A stretch of DNA of 64,000 nucleotides from Heracleum sosnowskyi. Lineage: Eukaryota; Streptophyta; Magnoliopsida; Apiales; Apiaceae. The notes beneath the pieces are model-generated. The model worked only from the letters and a program-made list of their open reading frames with translations, was not told where the DNA came from and made no database searches. This document shows positions 9,111 to 19,856 of the stretch, in pieces. The position numbers were made by a program, and so were the translations under genes. Positions within the stretch are counted from its first letter, which is position 1, and each line of letters starts with the position of its first letter. The stretch lies in NCBI GenBank assembly GCA_030848705.1, contig CM061238.1, positions 54,413,133 to 54,477,132 of the forward strand, given 5' to 3'.

Positions 9111-9760
9111 GCAACTCAAGCTGTTGAACAATTGATGACTCTGTCTTGCTTTTGAATGATGCCTTCTTTTGTTTCCCTTTTTGACAGGCATCACACAAAC
9201 CATCCTTGGAGAATTCAACCTGTAGAATTCCTCTAGCAAGATCTTTCCTCACCAAGTCATTCATAACCTTGAAATTCAAATGAGACAATTTCTTGTGCCA
9301 TAGCCAACTTTCATCCTTGCTTGCCTTGCTGAAAAGACAAGTGATGGTGTCTGGACTTGTGCTACTAAAGTCAGCAATGTACACATTCCCTCTTCTGAAT
9401 CCAGTCATTACCACATTGTTGTCTCCACCTTTAGAAACAACACAGGCTTCTCTTGAAAAAGTAACTAAAAATCCTTTGTCACAAAGTTGGCTGATACTAA
9501 GCAAATTGTGCTTTAGACTATCCACCAATGCAACCTCATCAATGATGACATTTTCTCTTGAAATCAAGCCATATCCCTTAGTGTAGCCTTTGTTGTCATC
9601 TCCAAAAGCAATACAAGGGCCAGCTCTTTCCTGGAACTCTGTGAGCAGGGTAGAATCACCAGTCATGTGTCTTGAACAACCACTATCCAAGTACCAAAGA
9701 TTCCTCTTGTCTCCCTGCACACAATAAAACCAAATCAAGTTGATTTTGGTACCTAAGTTT
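9111..9760 (-). pseudogene. pol: pol start of A-minus: protease and GAG-pre-integrase fragment
   Basis: Shows the copia protease motif LDSGCSRHMTG, then WLWHKKLSHLNFKVMNDLVR and the zinc-binding CDACQKGKQK of the integrase N-terminus. It stops at QLELL where the A-plus LTR begins; the last residues of the open frame come from LTR sequence. The frame is offset from the gag frame at about 9755-9760, which could be a 1-bp loss or the normal gag/pol boundary; a chance indel seems likelier. Confidence 0.85.
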
Positions 9761-10895
9761 CCTTGGGTCCTGTTTTGTTAGCCTTTAATTTTCTCTTCAC
9801 ATCATTTTTCACCTTGGGCTCAGATTGAGTTAAATCAACCTTTACCTTTGGTGTTGATTTCTGAGGGTTGCTCACATTTGCATTCATAGCATGCATATTT
9901 GGAGGAACAAACATGTTATTCACATTCCATGGCATTTGTGGCACATTAAACATATTCATGTATGGATTAGGCACAAATGGCATGCTAGCATATGGATTTT
10001 GAAATTGTGCATATGGAGCAAACAAATTAGGCATAACAGGCATTGCATGCATAGAGGCATTCATTGCAGGCTTAGGCATTTTCATATTAGTAGGCTTCTT
10101 AAAAGATTTGAAATTAGCAGATAAATGACTAACACTACCACAATTAACACATGTTTTTCTAGGAGCATACTTATCAGGTGTGTAATTGTTATGTTTGTTA
10201 ATCCCTACTTTGCCATTTCTGTTATTCTTTTTATTGCCCTTAACCTCAACTTGAATTTTCTCTAACTTGTCTTTCAATTGCTTGTTAGACAAGTGACCTA
10301 CATTAGCTCTCTCAACAGGCTTCTCAACTTTCTTTGATTTACTAGACTCACCTTGAATAAAGTTCTTGGTGACAGAACCATACTTGTTATTAAGTCTAGT
10401 GAGTTCTTCTTTCTTTTCCTCTGTCAACGGAACAACATGATCCGTTGATGGTTCATCTATCAACGGAAGCTTGCAATCCGTTGACGCATCAACCTTCAAC
10501 GAATGATCATTGTTGTTTGTTGACTCTGATTCTGATTCTAAGGTTTCAACATCATACCCTAGCTTCTCTTTGTTCTTTTTCCATGATTGCTCACAGAAAG
10601 ATTCCATACCTTGAACATTAATGATGTTGCTAGAAACATTCTTGGAATCTTTCCATTTTGCAATCAATATTTGTTCCATTTCTAGTTGTGTTTTAAGAAT
10701 CTCTTCCCTTCTTAACACTTTCTCAAGTTCCAGCTTAGCATCCCTACTAACACACCTCATTTTCTCAAATTCAATGAGCTGTACTTCTAACATGGCATTT
10801 CTATCACTTAAGAACAAATTAGTCTCTTTAATTCTCGAGTTCTCTTTGGTAAGTGATTTAAGAGTAACACGCAAATTATACAATACAGTAGACAT
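9753..10895 (-). pseudogene. gag: C-terminal gag portion of A-minus
   Basis: 380 codons in the same frame as the upstream gag ORF, separated from it only by TAA at 10896-10898. Begins with a coiled-coil-like stretch (LKSLTKENSRIKE, QLIEFEKMRCVS), then an acidic low-complexity part with five TCAACG motifs (10434-10501), then CVNCGSVSHLSANF, a zinc knuckle whose last Cys is replaced by Phe, and a Met/Pro/Asn-rich region. The frame ends at 9753, where the pol frame takes over. Confidence 0.8.
10434..10501 (-). repeat. Cluster of five TCAACG/CGTTGA motifs in gag
   Basis: Cores at 10434, 10443, 10460, 10479 and 10496 in alternating orientation. Most carry the TCAACGGA variant. They lie in the acidic low-complexity linker, mirroring their placement in weakly constrained parts of pol and the env-like ORF. 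Confidence 0.85.
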
Positions 10896-12203
10896 TTAAT
10901 TAATTGTACTATTGCATTCCTCTTTAGAAAGCTCAGAAGGAATAGTAGTTGTTACCTGGTAGCTAGAGGGACTTGCTTCCTGCTCATGATTGTTAGCCAT
11001 TAGAGCCAAGTTGACATACTGAACATCATCATCTGAATCTTCACCATTACCAACCCAATCATACTCTTGAGACATGAAAGCCTTTTCTTTTTGCTTGAGA
11101 AGTTCAAAGTATTTCTTTTTATAATCAACAGGCTCAATTTTCCTGTTGCCCTTCTCAGCTCTAGGCTTTCTGCAATCTCCAGCAAAGTGACCAATCATTC
11201 CACAGTTGAAACATTTAGACATAGACTTTTCAACCCAATTATTTTTGCTAGGTTGAAAGTCTCTCCTTGGTGGTCTTGCTTCTGAGTTTCTCTTGAATTT
11301 AAACTTAGAAAATTTTCTTGAAAGAAAACCAATGTGCTCATCAATCTCATCTAAGTCATCCAAGTTGGCTGGTTCTTCTTCTTCTTCTGTCATCTTGCCT
11401 TTACCCTTGATAACATCACTCCTACAACTAGCTCGACTAGTTGTGGCTCTTGTAGCTTCTTCATTGTCATCTTCCAGTTGGTTCACAAATGCAATCAATG
11501 CAATAGATCCACCTTTCTTTTGCACCTTCTCAATTTCTTCATCTTGCTCCATTTCCAGCTCATATGTCTTTAAAGTTCCATAAAGCCTTTCAAGAGTATA
11601 GTCTTTGTACTCTTGAGTGTTTCTCAGAGAAACAATCATAGGCTTCCACTCTTTTGGAAGAGCTCTAAGAAATTTGAGGTTTGAATCCTTGGTTTGGCAG
11701 ACCCTCCCATACAACTTTAATCCATTCAAAAGCTTTTGAAACCTACTAAATGTATCATTTAGGGTTTCACCAGCTTTGAAATGAAAGTGCTCATATTGTT
11801 GTATAAGGAGTTGCATTTTGCTCTCCCTTACTTGCTCAGTTCCTTCACAGAGTGTTCTAACAGTGTCCCATACTTCTTTAGCAGTTGTACAGTTGATAAA
11901 ATTGTCAAACATCTCTTGCTCCAAGCCATTGAACAAAATGTTCATGGTTCTTTTATCTTTATGGACTTCTGCAACATCTTCAACAGTCCATTCTGAGACA
12001 GGCTTTGGAATTTCCACATCTTCAACATCATCTGGCAGTCCAACTCTAGATGCAAACTTCATGGGAACGTGTGGACCTTTCTCAATGCAGTCTACATATC
12101 TCTCATCCATAGACATGAGATGTAGATGCATTTTTACTTTCCAGTGAAAGTAATTGTCCTTATCTAGAACTGGTATCTTTACACCTGCATCCTTCTTCAC
12201 CAT
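10896..12203 (-). pseudogene. gag: gag (N-terminal 435 codons) of A-minus
   Basis: Starts at ATG 12203, about 50 bp after the PBS. Shows a UBN2/retrotran_gag capsid region (DNYFHWKVKMHLHLMS, AKEVWDTVRTLCEGTEQVRES, KAGETLNDTFSRFQKLLNGL) and one perfect zinc knuckle CFNCGMIGHFAGDC. This is the nucleocapsid/capsid part of a copia polyprotein. The frame closes with TAA at 10896-10898 and reopens immediately, so the full gag is interrupted once. Confidence 0.88.
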
Positions 12204-12252
12204 GGTTTCTGTTTTGGCCTTGATCTTTCAACTCCTTGTATGTTAGAAGCTT

Positions 12253-12265
12253 GCTCTGATACCAA
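12253..12265 (-). promoter_or_regulatory. tRNA-iMet primer-binding site of A-minus
   Basis: Reverse complement reads TTGGTATCAGAGC, one base inside the LTR end TTAACA. It is the minus-strand primer site for reverse transcription. Confidence 0.9.
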
Positions 12266-12266
12266 T

Positions 12267-12352
12267 TGTTAATCCCAAATGACCTAACAGAATGGTAGAA
12301 GGGGGGGGGGGGGTTGAATACAATTCTAGATATTTTTAAACTTAAAACAACT
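12267..12352 (-). repeat. Truncated 5' LTR of A-minus (3' end only)
   Basis: Its inner end is TGTTAATCCC (plus-strand view), with a run of 13 G at 12301-12313. It aligns with 9030-9110 of the A-plus LTR in reverse. Similarity stops near 12352, where the viral sequence starts. Confidence 0.85.
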
Positions 12353-12367
12353 TTTATTTCCGCACCT

Positions 12368-12380
12368 TGGTATCAGAGCC
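12368..12380 (+). promoter_or_regulatory. Viral tRNA-iMet primer-binding site
   Basis: TGGTATCAGAGCC, the conserved caulimovirid primer site taken as base 1 of these genomes. Only about 15 bp separate it from the Sirevirus LTR remnant. Confidence 0.85.
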
Positions 12381-12679
12381 TTGTTATTAAGATCATCTTT
12401 ATCTCTTAGATGGGTGGGATTATATCCTGAAAAGGGTATAAGATAGAACAGAAGTACCTTTAGGCAGGTGGCCGCAGGGAAAAGAATGCATCCTTGGAGT
12501 AATCACACCATAAACGCTGAAGAGATTAAACTGAACCAAATAATTAGGTTCATCAGGTATGTCGAAAGATTGGGTAAAAGTATTTTTATTAAGGTCAAAT
12601 GCAACTCCGTTATATACATACTTAGAATTCTGTTTTCAATAAATCTTGATATAATACATATTCTTTTGAGATCAATCAA
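12381..12679 (+). other. Viral leader region before the first ORF
   Basis: About 300 bp without a convincing gene. It contains a 6-codon mini-ORF starting at 12410. Caulimovirid leaders often carry such short upstream ORFs. An AATAAA at 12638-12643 is not obviously placed for viral polyadenylation. Confidence 0.5.
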
Positions 12680-12988
12680 ATGTTTAGTTATAATGCTAGA
12701 CCTAGACTTCCTTGGAATCTAGTAGACAGAGGAGAAATCCTTAACTTAAATGATGAAGACTTCTACATCAGAATAAGAGATTTAGCTTGTCTAGATCTAG
12801 AAAGAAATAAAATAGACCGACTTAGAGAATTCTACAGCAGTCTAGAAATGATGAAAGAACTTCAAAGCAGGTTCTACATTAGAAACATTCAAGAAATTGA
12901 CTCATTAAAAAATCACATTGGTAATTTTATAGGCTTACCCTTAGCCAAACAATGCCATGCATTTTGTTTTTGTAAAAACAAACAATAA
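12680..12988 (+). CDS. Caulimovirus ORF VII-like small protein (102 aa)
   Basis: First substantial ORF after the primer site, directly upstream of the movement gene, matching the place and size of ORF VII in genus Caulimovirus. The sequence is charged and apparently helical (IRIRDLACLDLERNKIDRLR) with a Cys-rich tail (CHAFCFCKNK). ORF VII proteins are dispensable and poorly understood. The frame is intact. Assignment rests on position and length only. Confidence 0.6.
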   Translation: MFSYNARPRLPWNLVDRGEILNLNDEDFYIRIRDLACLDLERNKIDRLREFYSSLEMMKELQSRFYIRNIQEIDSLKNHIGNFIGLPLAKQCHAFCFCKNKQ

Positions 12989-13003
12989 AAAGCATCTTTT
13001 AAA

Positions 13004-13939
13004 ATGAGTTTTTTAAAAGAAAAAGAACATCTTGAAGATATTCATGATGATGAAAACAATTTGGAAATCGATTTTTCAGAAAATGAAAAAGGTTTTCAAG
13101 CAAACTTCTTGGTAAAACAGGAAATACTTTTAAAAATCAGAAATTGTAAACTTGATTTACGAAAAGAAAAAATATTTAACATACCTTTGTTAAATCGTTT
13201 TAAAAGAAGAAATAATATCTTTTATTATGTTTCTACAAAAGAAATGCATGTAGACATAAAAGATACTACATGATTAGTTTATTTGCCTTTAATCACTAAA
13301 GAAGAAATAAACAAAAATCTGTTAAATATAGATTCTAGGATAAGATCTACCCTCAGTGTAGTCCACTTAGGAGCTATAAAAATATTGCTCAAAGCAGAAT
13401 TTCAAGAAGGAATTGATTCTCCTATTAAAATGGCTTTAATAGATAATAGGATCAACGATCGAAGAGACTGCATTTTAGGTGCTGCTAGAGGAAATTTAGC
13501 ATACCAAAAATTCATGTTTACTGTCTATCCTAAATTCGGTTTTAGTTTAGATACAAAAAATATTGATCAAATATTGTCTTTTGTGCATGATTTTGAAAGA
13601 CATAATCTGATGAATCCAGGAGATAAAGTATTCAGCATAACCTATGTTGTTGCTTATGCCTTGACTAATAGTCATCATAGTATAGACTATAGGAAAAATG
13701 AATATATTGAATTAGACGATATATTTTCAGAAATAGGATCTGTTGAAGAAAAGCAATTCTCAGATATCAGTCCGATAGATAATTCTTGGGCAATCGATAT
13801 TGCTAAGAATAAACCAATTCTAGGACAAAAACCTAGAAAGAGTTTCAGAGGAAATAGATTAGAAATTGGCGAATCTTCATCTTCCTCTAACAAAGAATTA
13901 CTTCATAGTGTTTCTAGAAGAGTTGATGACTTATGTTAG
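13004..13939 (+). pseudogene. MP: Movement protein gene (30K superfamily), one in-frame stop
   Basis: About 311 codons from ATG 13004 to TAG 13939, near the family size of 320-330. An acidic N-terminal part is followed by a stop TGA at 13271-13273, and the same frame then continues. The second part shows the 30K-type core (VVHLGAIKILLKAEF, MALIDNRINDRRDC, GNLAYQKFMFTVYP), including the conserved aspartate of the LxD motif. Such proteins form tubules through plasmodesmata for cell-to-cell spread. The stop should abolish full-length product. Confidence 0.85.
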
Positions 13940-13962
13940 AAACTGGATCTTCTGTAGTAATT

Positions 13963-14442
13963 ATGAGTAAAAACCCTTCAAATGTGCACCCGCACATTTA
14001 TAAAAAAGGTAAAATTCTAGAATTTAAGAAGTTAAATGAAGGAATAGACCTTGAACCAAGGAATTACATCTTTAGTGGTGTATTAGGAAGCAATAGTCTT
14101 AACACCATTGTTTCATCTACCAATGATCTTAATCAGATTACAGGAAGATGTTTAGTTGGGATTTACAATTTACTATCCTATTTTGGACTCAGTAAAGATC
14201 CCAGTGAAAAACTTTCTAAATCACCTACCATCTACAACAGGTATTCCACTCATGTTAAAAAAGGTAGTGAGATTGAAATAGAAATACTAAAAGATATTAA
14301 AAAACTTTTAGTAAGACAAAATGCAAAAATCGAAGGATTTGAGGCACAAATAGCTCAACTTAGAACCACTAAGTATGACAATGAAGCTCTTGACTTGAAG
14401 CTTAACGGAATCGAGGATTATCTTAAGAAAATCTTAGGATGA
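13963..14442 (+). CDS. ATF: Aphid transmission factor (helper component), intact frame
   Basis: The frame is open from 13933, but ATG 13963 gives a protein of about 159 aa, the usual size for caulimovirus P2. The N-terminal part contains HIYKKGKILEFKKL, GRCLVGIYNLLSYFG and FGLSKDPSEKLSKSP, typical of this family. The C-terminal third is a predicted coiled coil (EIEIEILKDIKKLL, KIEGFEAQIAQLR), which in the family binds the virion-associated protein. P2 bridges virions to aphid stylets. Its presence is the strongest genus marker. The stop overlaps the next start as ATGA at 14439. No disabling lesion is visible; expression is unlikely without a viral promoter. Confidence 0.88.
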   Translation: MSKNPSNVHPHIYKKGKILEFKKLNEGIDLEPRNYIFSGVLGSNSLNTIVSSTNDLNQITGRCLVGIYNLLSYFGLSKDPSEKLSKSPTIYNRYSTHVKKGSEIEIEILKDIKKLLVRQNAKIEGFEAQIAQLRTTKYDNEALDLKLNGIEDYLKKILG

Positions 14443-14804
14443 GCATTAAGGATTTACTAGAAGATTTCGAAAAGAATATTAAGCCTCAAATAGAAGAAAT
14501 TCTTAAGTTGCTTAAAATACAGCAAGCTAATCATATTTCAGATAATATTGAAGCAGCTGCAGCAAAGGTAATCACTGAATTAAAATCAATAATTCAAGAT
14601 TGTCCTTGTAACAAAGAAATCCTGGATGCTCTCGATAACAGAAAGCAAAAAGGTATCATCTTAGCAGATGAAATTCCAGCGCCTAATTCAAGACCTTGGA
14701 AGTATAGTTATCCCAGTGATAACGTCGGGAATGAAGAGCTAGGAACAGGAAAAAATCCTGGCAGCTTAACCTGGCCTTTTGGTGTTGATAAAAAGACAGC
14801 ATGA
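14439..14804 (+). CDS. VAP: Virion-associated protein (121 aa), intact frame
   Basis: Follows the aphid factor with a 4-bp ATGA overlap and hands over to the coat gene with a second ATGA overlap at 14801. Length matches caulimovirus P3 (about 129 aa). The N-terminal part is heptad-like (LLEDFEKNIKPQIEEILKLL), consistent with the tetrameric coiled coil of the family. CPCN lies near residue 49. The C-terminal end is Gly/Pro/Trp-containing (GSLTWPFGVDKK), consistent with the capsid/DNA-binding tail. In the family P3 anchors to the capsid and bridges it to the movement tubule and to the aphid factor. Confidence 0.82.
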   Translation: MSIKDLLEDFEKNIKPQIEEILKLLKIQQANHISDNIEAAAAKVITELKSIIQDCPCNKEILDALDNRKQKGIILADEIPAPNSRPWKYSYPSDNVGNEELGTGKNPGSLTWPFGVDKKTA

Positions 14805-15627
14805 ACTACATAAAGGAAGTAGAAGAAATCTTCTGGAATAATATGAAGGAAGAAGAATTGCAGGTCAACGAAGACAATTATGACGTCCTCGAACAAGCAA
14901 TCAGATTAATGGAATTAGATGCTGAATCTAAGGCCAACCAAGAAATAGAAGATAGTAATAAATTAAAATCTTTATTTGGTTTGAACAATTACAATTTTCT
15001 TAACAAAATTGAAAGTTACAGTTCTGAAGAACAGGAAGACTTTTCAGATCCAGATGAACAAACCAGCACCAACAAACGACACCTCCTTCTACTCCAAAGA
15101 GAGAAACAGGAGAAACATCAGGTGTAAAGAATACAGAAGGTAATAGAAAAAGAAAAGGTAATTTCTATCCTTTTAATTCTGAAGTTAAAGGTACAACCAA
15201 TATTTATGGTAATAATATCTTGAATATTGATGGGAAACCTAACAGAAAAGAACTTATAGATATATGGGCAAAAGAAATTAGTTTGATCATTCAGACTAAC
15301 AAAGAAGCTTATGATGATCAAAACACAGTTTTACTTTTGATGGAACATAAGACTTTAGGTGTTGTTAATACCTTCATTAAAAACACCACATGGGACCCCG
15401 TGATGAGCCCCATTACAGCCTTTGAAAACATATTAGATTCTATATATACCATGTTCTTAGGAATAAATCAATCCTCAGATAAACTTCAAGAGTTAATAAG
15501 GATTAAAATCAAAGCAAAAACCATGCTTACCAACATGCAGCTTTGTGACATATGTTTTTTAGATCAATTTTATTGTGATTATGAAAAATATTTGTTCCAA
15601 TTACAAGACCAAACTGAATATATGAAG
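14801..15627 (+). pseudogene. CP: Coat protein gene, 5' part (frameshifted, then cut by element D)
   Basis: Starts at ATG 14801 with an acidic N-terminus (KEVEEIFWNNMKEEELQ, SSEEQEDFSDPDEQ), typical of caulimovirus coat precursors. The reading frame shifts by one near 15060-15125: the first frame closes at 15127, while coat-like coding continues in the neighbouring frame. Coat core features follow (IDIWAKEISLIIQTNKEA, TTWDPVMSPITAFENILD, CDICFLDQFYCDYEKYLF). At 15627 element D interrupts it; the open frame continuing to 15762 is LTR sequence. The 3' part resumes at 30083. Confidence 0.85.
15623..15627 (+). repeat. Target-site duplication TGAAG, left copy (element D)
   Basis: TGAAG precedes the LTR start TGTAAAACC. 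The partner is at 30078-30082. A 5-bp TSD is standard for LTR-retrotransposon integrase. Confidence 0.93.
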
Positions 15628-18600
15628 TGTAAAACCCCAGATTTTTGGGTAGAATTAAAACTTTTATTGTATGATGATGTACATATATATGTGGATGGTG
15701 GTAATGGTTTTTGGAGAATTAAGTATGAAATGAATATGGATTTCACTTTTCAAACATTTTGAGAATAATAAGAATGGACTGAACATATAAATAAGAACAA
15801 TCAATCTGGAAGATAAGAATACAATACTTCAGGGAAGGAAAGTATTTTTATGTCATCCAAATCAATATCTGGAATACATCCGACAACTCCGTAAACAAGA
15901 TGGCGTATGCCCGAGAAAGCACTAGAACGTTTTCTAAGTGCAAAGAGTAAAGCGAAAATAGATCAGGAATATTGGAACGGATTTTGATCCAGAGGATTAT
16001 AGAAAAACCACTGATGAATAGTAACTCTTCATTTAAAAGTTTTTCAGACCACCCTATATGCGGGACGATATAATAAACTTTCAAAGTCGCATTAGTGATC
16101 TACGATGGAAATAAAAGAATGCAGAAGCTGTCAGAATCGGAAAAATAGCATTTTTCGTTTTCTCCGAAATTTCACCAAAAATGGACTAAATAATTATTAT
16201 TTGAGGATATTTAAGGATTTAAATTATTAATTCTATGGATGTGGATTAATAAAAGATTTAGAAATATTAAGAACGTTTACGGGATTAAATGTAGACATGG
16301 AAGTAACATGTAACGAGATTAGTTCAAGGGATGCGACATTTGGATCATCCGTGTGAAAAGAAACGAACCGATAAAGCTACTTTAGCAGGAGCAATGCATG
16401 TGCGCCAAGTGTCGCAAGAAGAAGCATCAAGGACCAATGAGTCATCACTTTGACCATCTAATTACAAAATACAAGTGATTAAAACAAAGAAAAGTAGAAA
16501 ATCAAAAGAAAAGAAAATCAAAACATTTCCTCACCATTGAAGAGCAACATTCGGCCAAACTGTAGCAGCCATATCTCCTTCGTTTCTTACTCAACTCTTG
16601 CGTTCTTTAGCTTGTTGGAATGGTCTTGAGATAATCTACAACTTCTATTTCACAAGATTTTTCCATTTGAGCACGGTAAGGCCTTCGTTTTTGCAGTTCT
16701 TTCACTGGATGAATAGTAACTCCGAAAGCTAACCTTGTTTTCATGATTTCTTTTGTGGATTCAAGCTATCTTAGGACCATACAAGGATCATACAAGGATT
16801 ATTAGGCTTATATAAACTCCAAAGAAGGTATAAATCTTGAAACCCTTGAAGTAGTGTGAAGTTTATGGATGATTAATGATGTTGATGCATGTTTATGGCC
16901 TTAGTTGACATTAGTAGCTATGTTTGAGCTTTGTTACAAGTAATATTGAGTATTAAGAACTTAAAGGCATTGCTTGGCCTCAGTTCTTGGTTGAATCAGA
17001 TGTATATGTTGATGGGAGTGATTGATGAGCAATTTAGATGGTTTGAAATTTGGGATTATCCGATTTATAGCCGTCGTAATGACGAAATTTCTAAAGCCCT
17101 TAAAAACAGAGCATAACAGTTAAGATAGGCCTCGGGTATGAATGTTTATATGACTTGTACTTATAGATTGTTGAACGTAGATCGTTTTGGTGCGAAAATC
17201 GAAGCAATACGGTTTACGGTTTAGGAGATATGGTCAAATTAGTAAAAGTGGTTCGAAAACGAGAAGAAAAGTTCGTAACTGAAGTTGAGATTACTTAACT
17301 GGATCTTTGCAGGGGTTAAACATGATAATTAAATACTAGAGACAGAAAGGAAAGTGTGGGAGAAGACCTTGTGTGAAAAAAATCGTTTTTCGATTTTATA
17401 AAAATGTTTGAAGTTAGGATAAATGCGAGAAACCCCTTAAAACTAGTACTTGGGTATAACTTTGGAAAACTTTGAGAAATGAGTCGAAAATCTTGAAATG
17501 AATCATACGAGGCTGACCCTAGAATATTTATAACTTCAAGACAGATCAAGAGCAAGTCGGGATGATGTCCTTTGATAACAAACGAGTACCTAATTATAAG
17601 GTGTCGGTAGAAATTGCAAGGGTTAGGATTATATAGTCGCCTTAGTGCGGTGTTTAAGTTTAAGAATCATGTTTTGCTTGATTCCTAAGTATGAGTTATT
17701 GATGAAAGGCATTTTATTGTTGATAGATCGCCGGACTACTGCAGGACACCACCCACCGACTAAGAGATCAGGCAAGTTTTCAAACCTATACCTTTTTAAA
17801 ACTGTTGTGGTGATAACTAAAGATTTTGAGATATATGCTATATGTATATGATTTCGAAATGATTTCTATGATGCTAAGTCAAGGGTATTGACACAAGTTG
17901 AACTTGTAAGCTATGGATTTAGTAGTATTTTGTAGCTGATGTGCTAAGCAAAACCCTCAGTAGGGGGATATATACTCTGCATTTATACTTTGGACCGGGA
18001 ATGGTATCAGTTGTTATCTAGAGATATATTATATATTCTCTATATTTATTTTATATACTAAGAATGGTATCAGTTGCTATCTAGGGTTATTTTATTGTGT
18101 TATTACAATTAATCTCGATAAATGATTTACAAATTAAAGATCATTTGAAGTTTAATCTATTAAGGGTATATTTTAAATATATGATGAATAGTTGTTATCT
18201 ACCCTTTTTGATAAGAAAGTACTTGAGAATTATTTCTAAATAAATATTCTTTATTAAATATAGTTTGATTTAATTATTTAAAGCCCTACTTCTTAAGGAA
18301 GTATTTTGTGAAAACTATTTTTAAACCCTAGATAGCTAATAAAGTTTTATTCAAACAATTATAAATATAATTAGAGAAGGTTCCCAAAACTATTTTCCGT
18401 TTAAGTCTATATTCAGAAAGACTTAAATGTTCGCTCAAACTTCAAAGATACATGGAACCTTTCTCAAGATTTTATGGTTGTTTCAAGTGGACTGCCTGGT
18501 CCTAAATCTTTTAAATCAATGAAATTATCAGTCTGGTTTACTACCATCAAAATGATTTTGATTACTTCCTCAAGATCCGAGGGGTAAGATCAGTGGAATT

Positions 18601-19852
18601 AGTTGCATCCATTAACAAGCGTCAGCTTGGGAAATATGGGTGAATTTTCCTTTCCAACCAGATATGACTACTTTGTGGAGTTGTATTCTTGGGGAAAAAG
18701 GGGAAGGAACTTTATGTTTCAGTGTTATGGATTTACTCGAACTTGGAGATATATAAGGGACTGAGTAGCGCCGGTCCCCTAAGGGAATTACGCGTAGATC
18801 GTCGTTCTTTCCTTAGATTTATCAGTGTCCGACCGTAGGAGAAGTGGATGTAACAGAATCGACCGTCCAAGAACGGGTCTGTTCATCCTGCCTACAACCG
18901 ATTGGCGGGGAGGTAAGTCGGTGTGAGACTGATTATCTTCCCTTCTACGTAGAAAAACAGCAGGGGGATTCGCCTTACGACTGATCATCGTAGGGGTATC
19001 CTCGGCGCCCAGCATCTCCATCTACAGTTCACCAATCATGAAAGAGCACATCTTGTGCAAGTTTTCAGAGAAAGAGAAATCACTCCAGTTACTCAGTTTT
19101 ATGCAAGTTTTCAGAAAAAGGAAGTTTATTCCAGTTGTCAGTCCTATGCAAGTTTTCAGAAAGAAAAAGTTTACTCAAGAGTATTCCAGTTTATTTCAGT
19201 GTATGAGTTTTCCAGAAAGTATACAAATTTATGGAAGGTATATGATATTTGGGAAAAGATACTTGGAATCAGATGAATTATGAAGATAGATTGAAATTAT
19301 TTTACAGTGATTTTATTTCCAGACTATGATATGAGCTAAATGCTTATTTTGATAGATGATACTTGATTATACACATTGTTATCAGCTCAGTATTATTTTG
19401 GTGGGCCTTGTTGCTCACCCTTGCTTGTTTTTATATATATCACCACAACAGATAAACCAGATGTTTCGCACCACCAGCCGCAAGAGGGTTTTGGAACCCA
19501 GAGGACTCTCCCCTGATACTACAGCCGCCATAGCTGAGGTAGAGCCTACTAGTGATATAGACTGGTAGTTCAGATTCAACTTTTAATTATATGTATGACA
19601 TAACGTAAGAAGTGGCAGCAAACTTAAACTTGTAAATTATATTTGGGCTTGTAATCACTTATGATATGTGTATGGACCCTGTTAGCAGTACTTATTTCAA
19701 GTTCATCTCTGGGACTATAACTTGTGTGTGTGTGTGAGATAGATGGTGGGGTCATAGCATGTTGTTTATTTGTATTGATTCAAGTCAAGCATGATGTATG
19801 GAATGATGACCGTAACGACCAGATCTCCGACCCCGGGTCTGGGGCTGTTACA
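15628..19852 (+). repeat. 5' LTR of element D (4225 bp)
   Basis: Begins TGTAAAACCCC and ends GGGGCTGTTACA just before the PBS. No LTR ORF here looks like a gene; open frames at 16931-17116, 19038-19283 and 19356-19568 recur unchanged in the other LTR only because the copies are young. A TATA-like GATATATAAGG lies near 18749-18759. A 46-bp repeat lies at 19056-19165. Confidence 0.95.
19056..19165 (+). repeat. 46-bp minisatellite in the element D LTR
   Basis: TGCAAGTTTTCAGA starts at 19056, 19102 and 19147 (periods 46 and 45), with diverged filler between. The same array is in the 3' LTR from about 29281. Confidence 0.8.
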
Positions 19853-19856
19853 GAGA

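Larger units (their letters stand above)
9111..12352 (-). mobile_element. Sirevirus A-minus: 5' LTR end, PBS, gag and start of pol (truncated)
   Basis: In its own orientation this reads LTR tail (12352-12267), PBS (12265-12253), gag (from 12203), protease and GAG-pre-integrase, ending at 9111 against the LTR of A-plus. The overlap with A-plus (1-~210) is nearly identical at the protein level, so both belong to one family. The LTR is cut at about 12352, where caulimovirus sequence begins. The rest of its pol should lie left of the window beyond the 5' LTR of A-plus. Confidence 0.88.

Noticed and set aside
9066..12313. Long C/G homopolymers (11 C at 9066, 13 G at 12301) as assembly errors
   Set aside because: They are at the same place in both LTR copies of family A, and a shorter run is present in family B, so they belong to the LTR.
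12468..12722. 84-aa ORF in the viral leader
   Set aside because: No viral-protein features, and it overlaps the start of the better supported ORF VII-like frame.
15220..15762. 180-aa ORF as a separate gene
   Set aside because: It is the viral coat core running into the element D LTR; the last ~45 codons are LTR.
16931..19568. Small ORFs in the element D LTR (16931-17116, 19038-19283, 19356-19568 and mirror copies at 27158-29793)
   Set aside because: They repeat because the LTRs are near-identical. No family features, and some overlap the 46-bp repeat.
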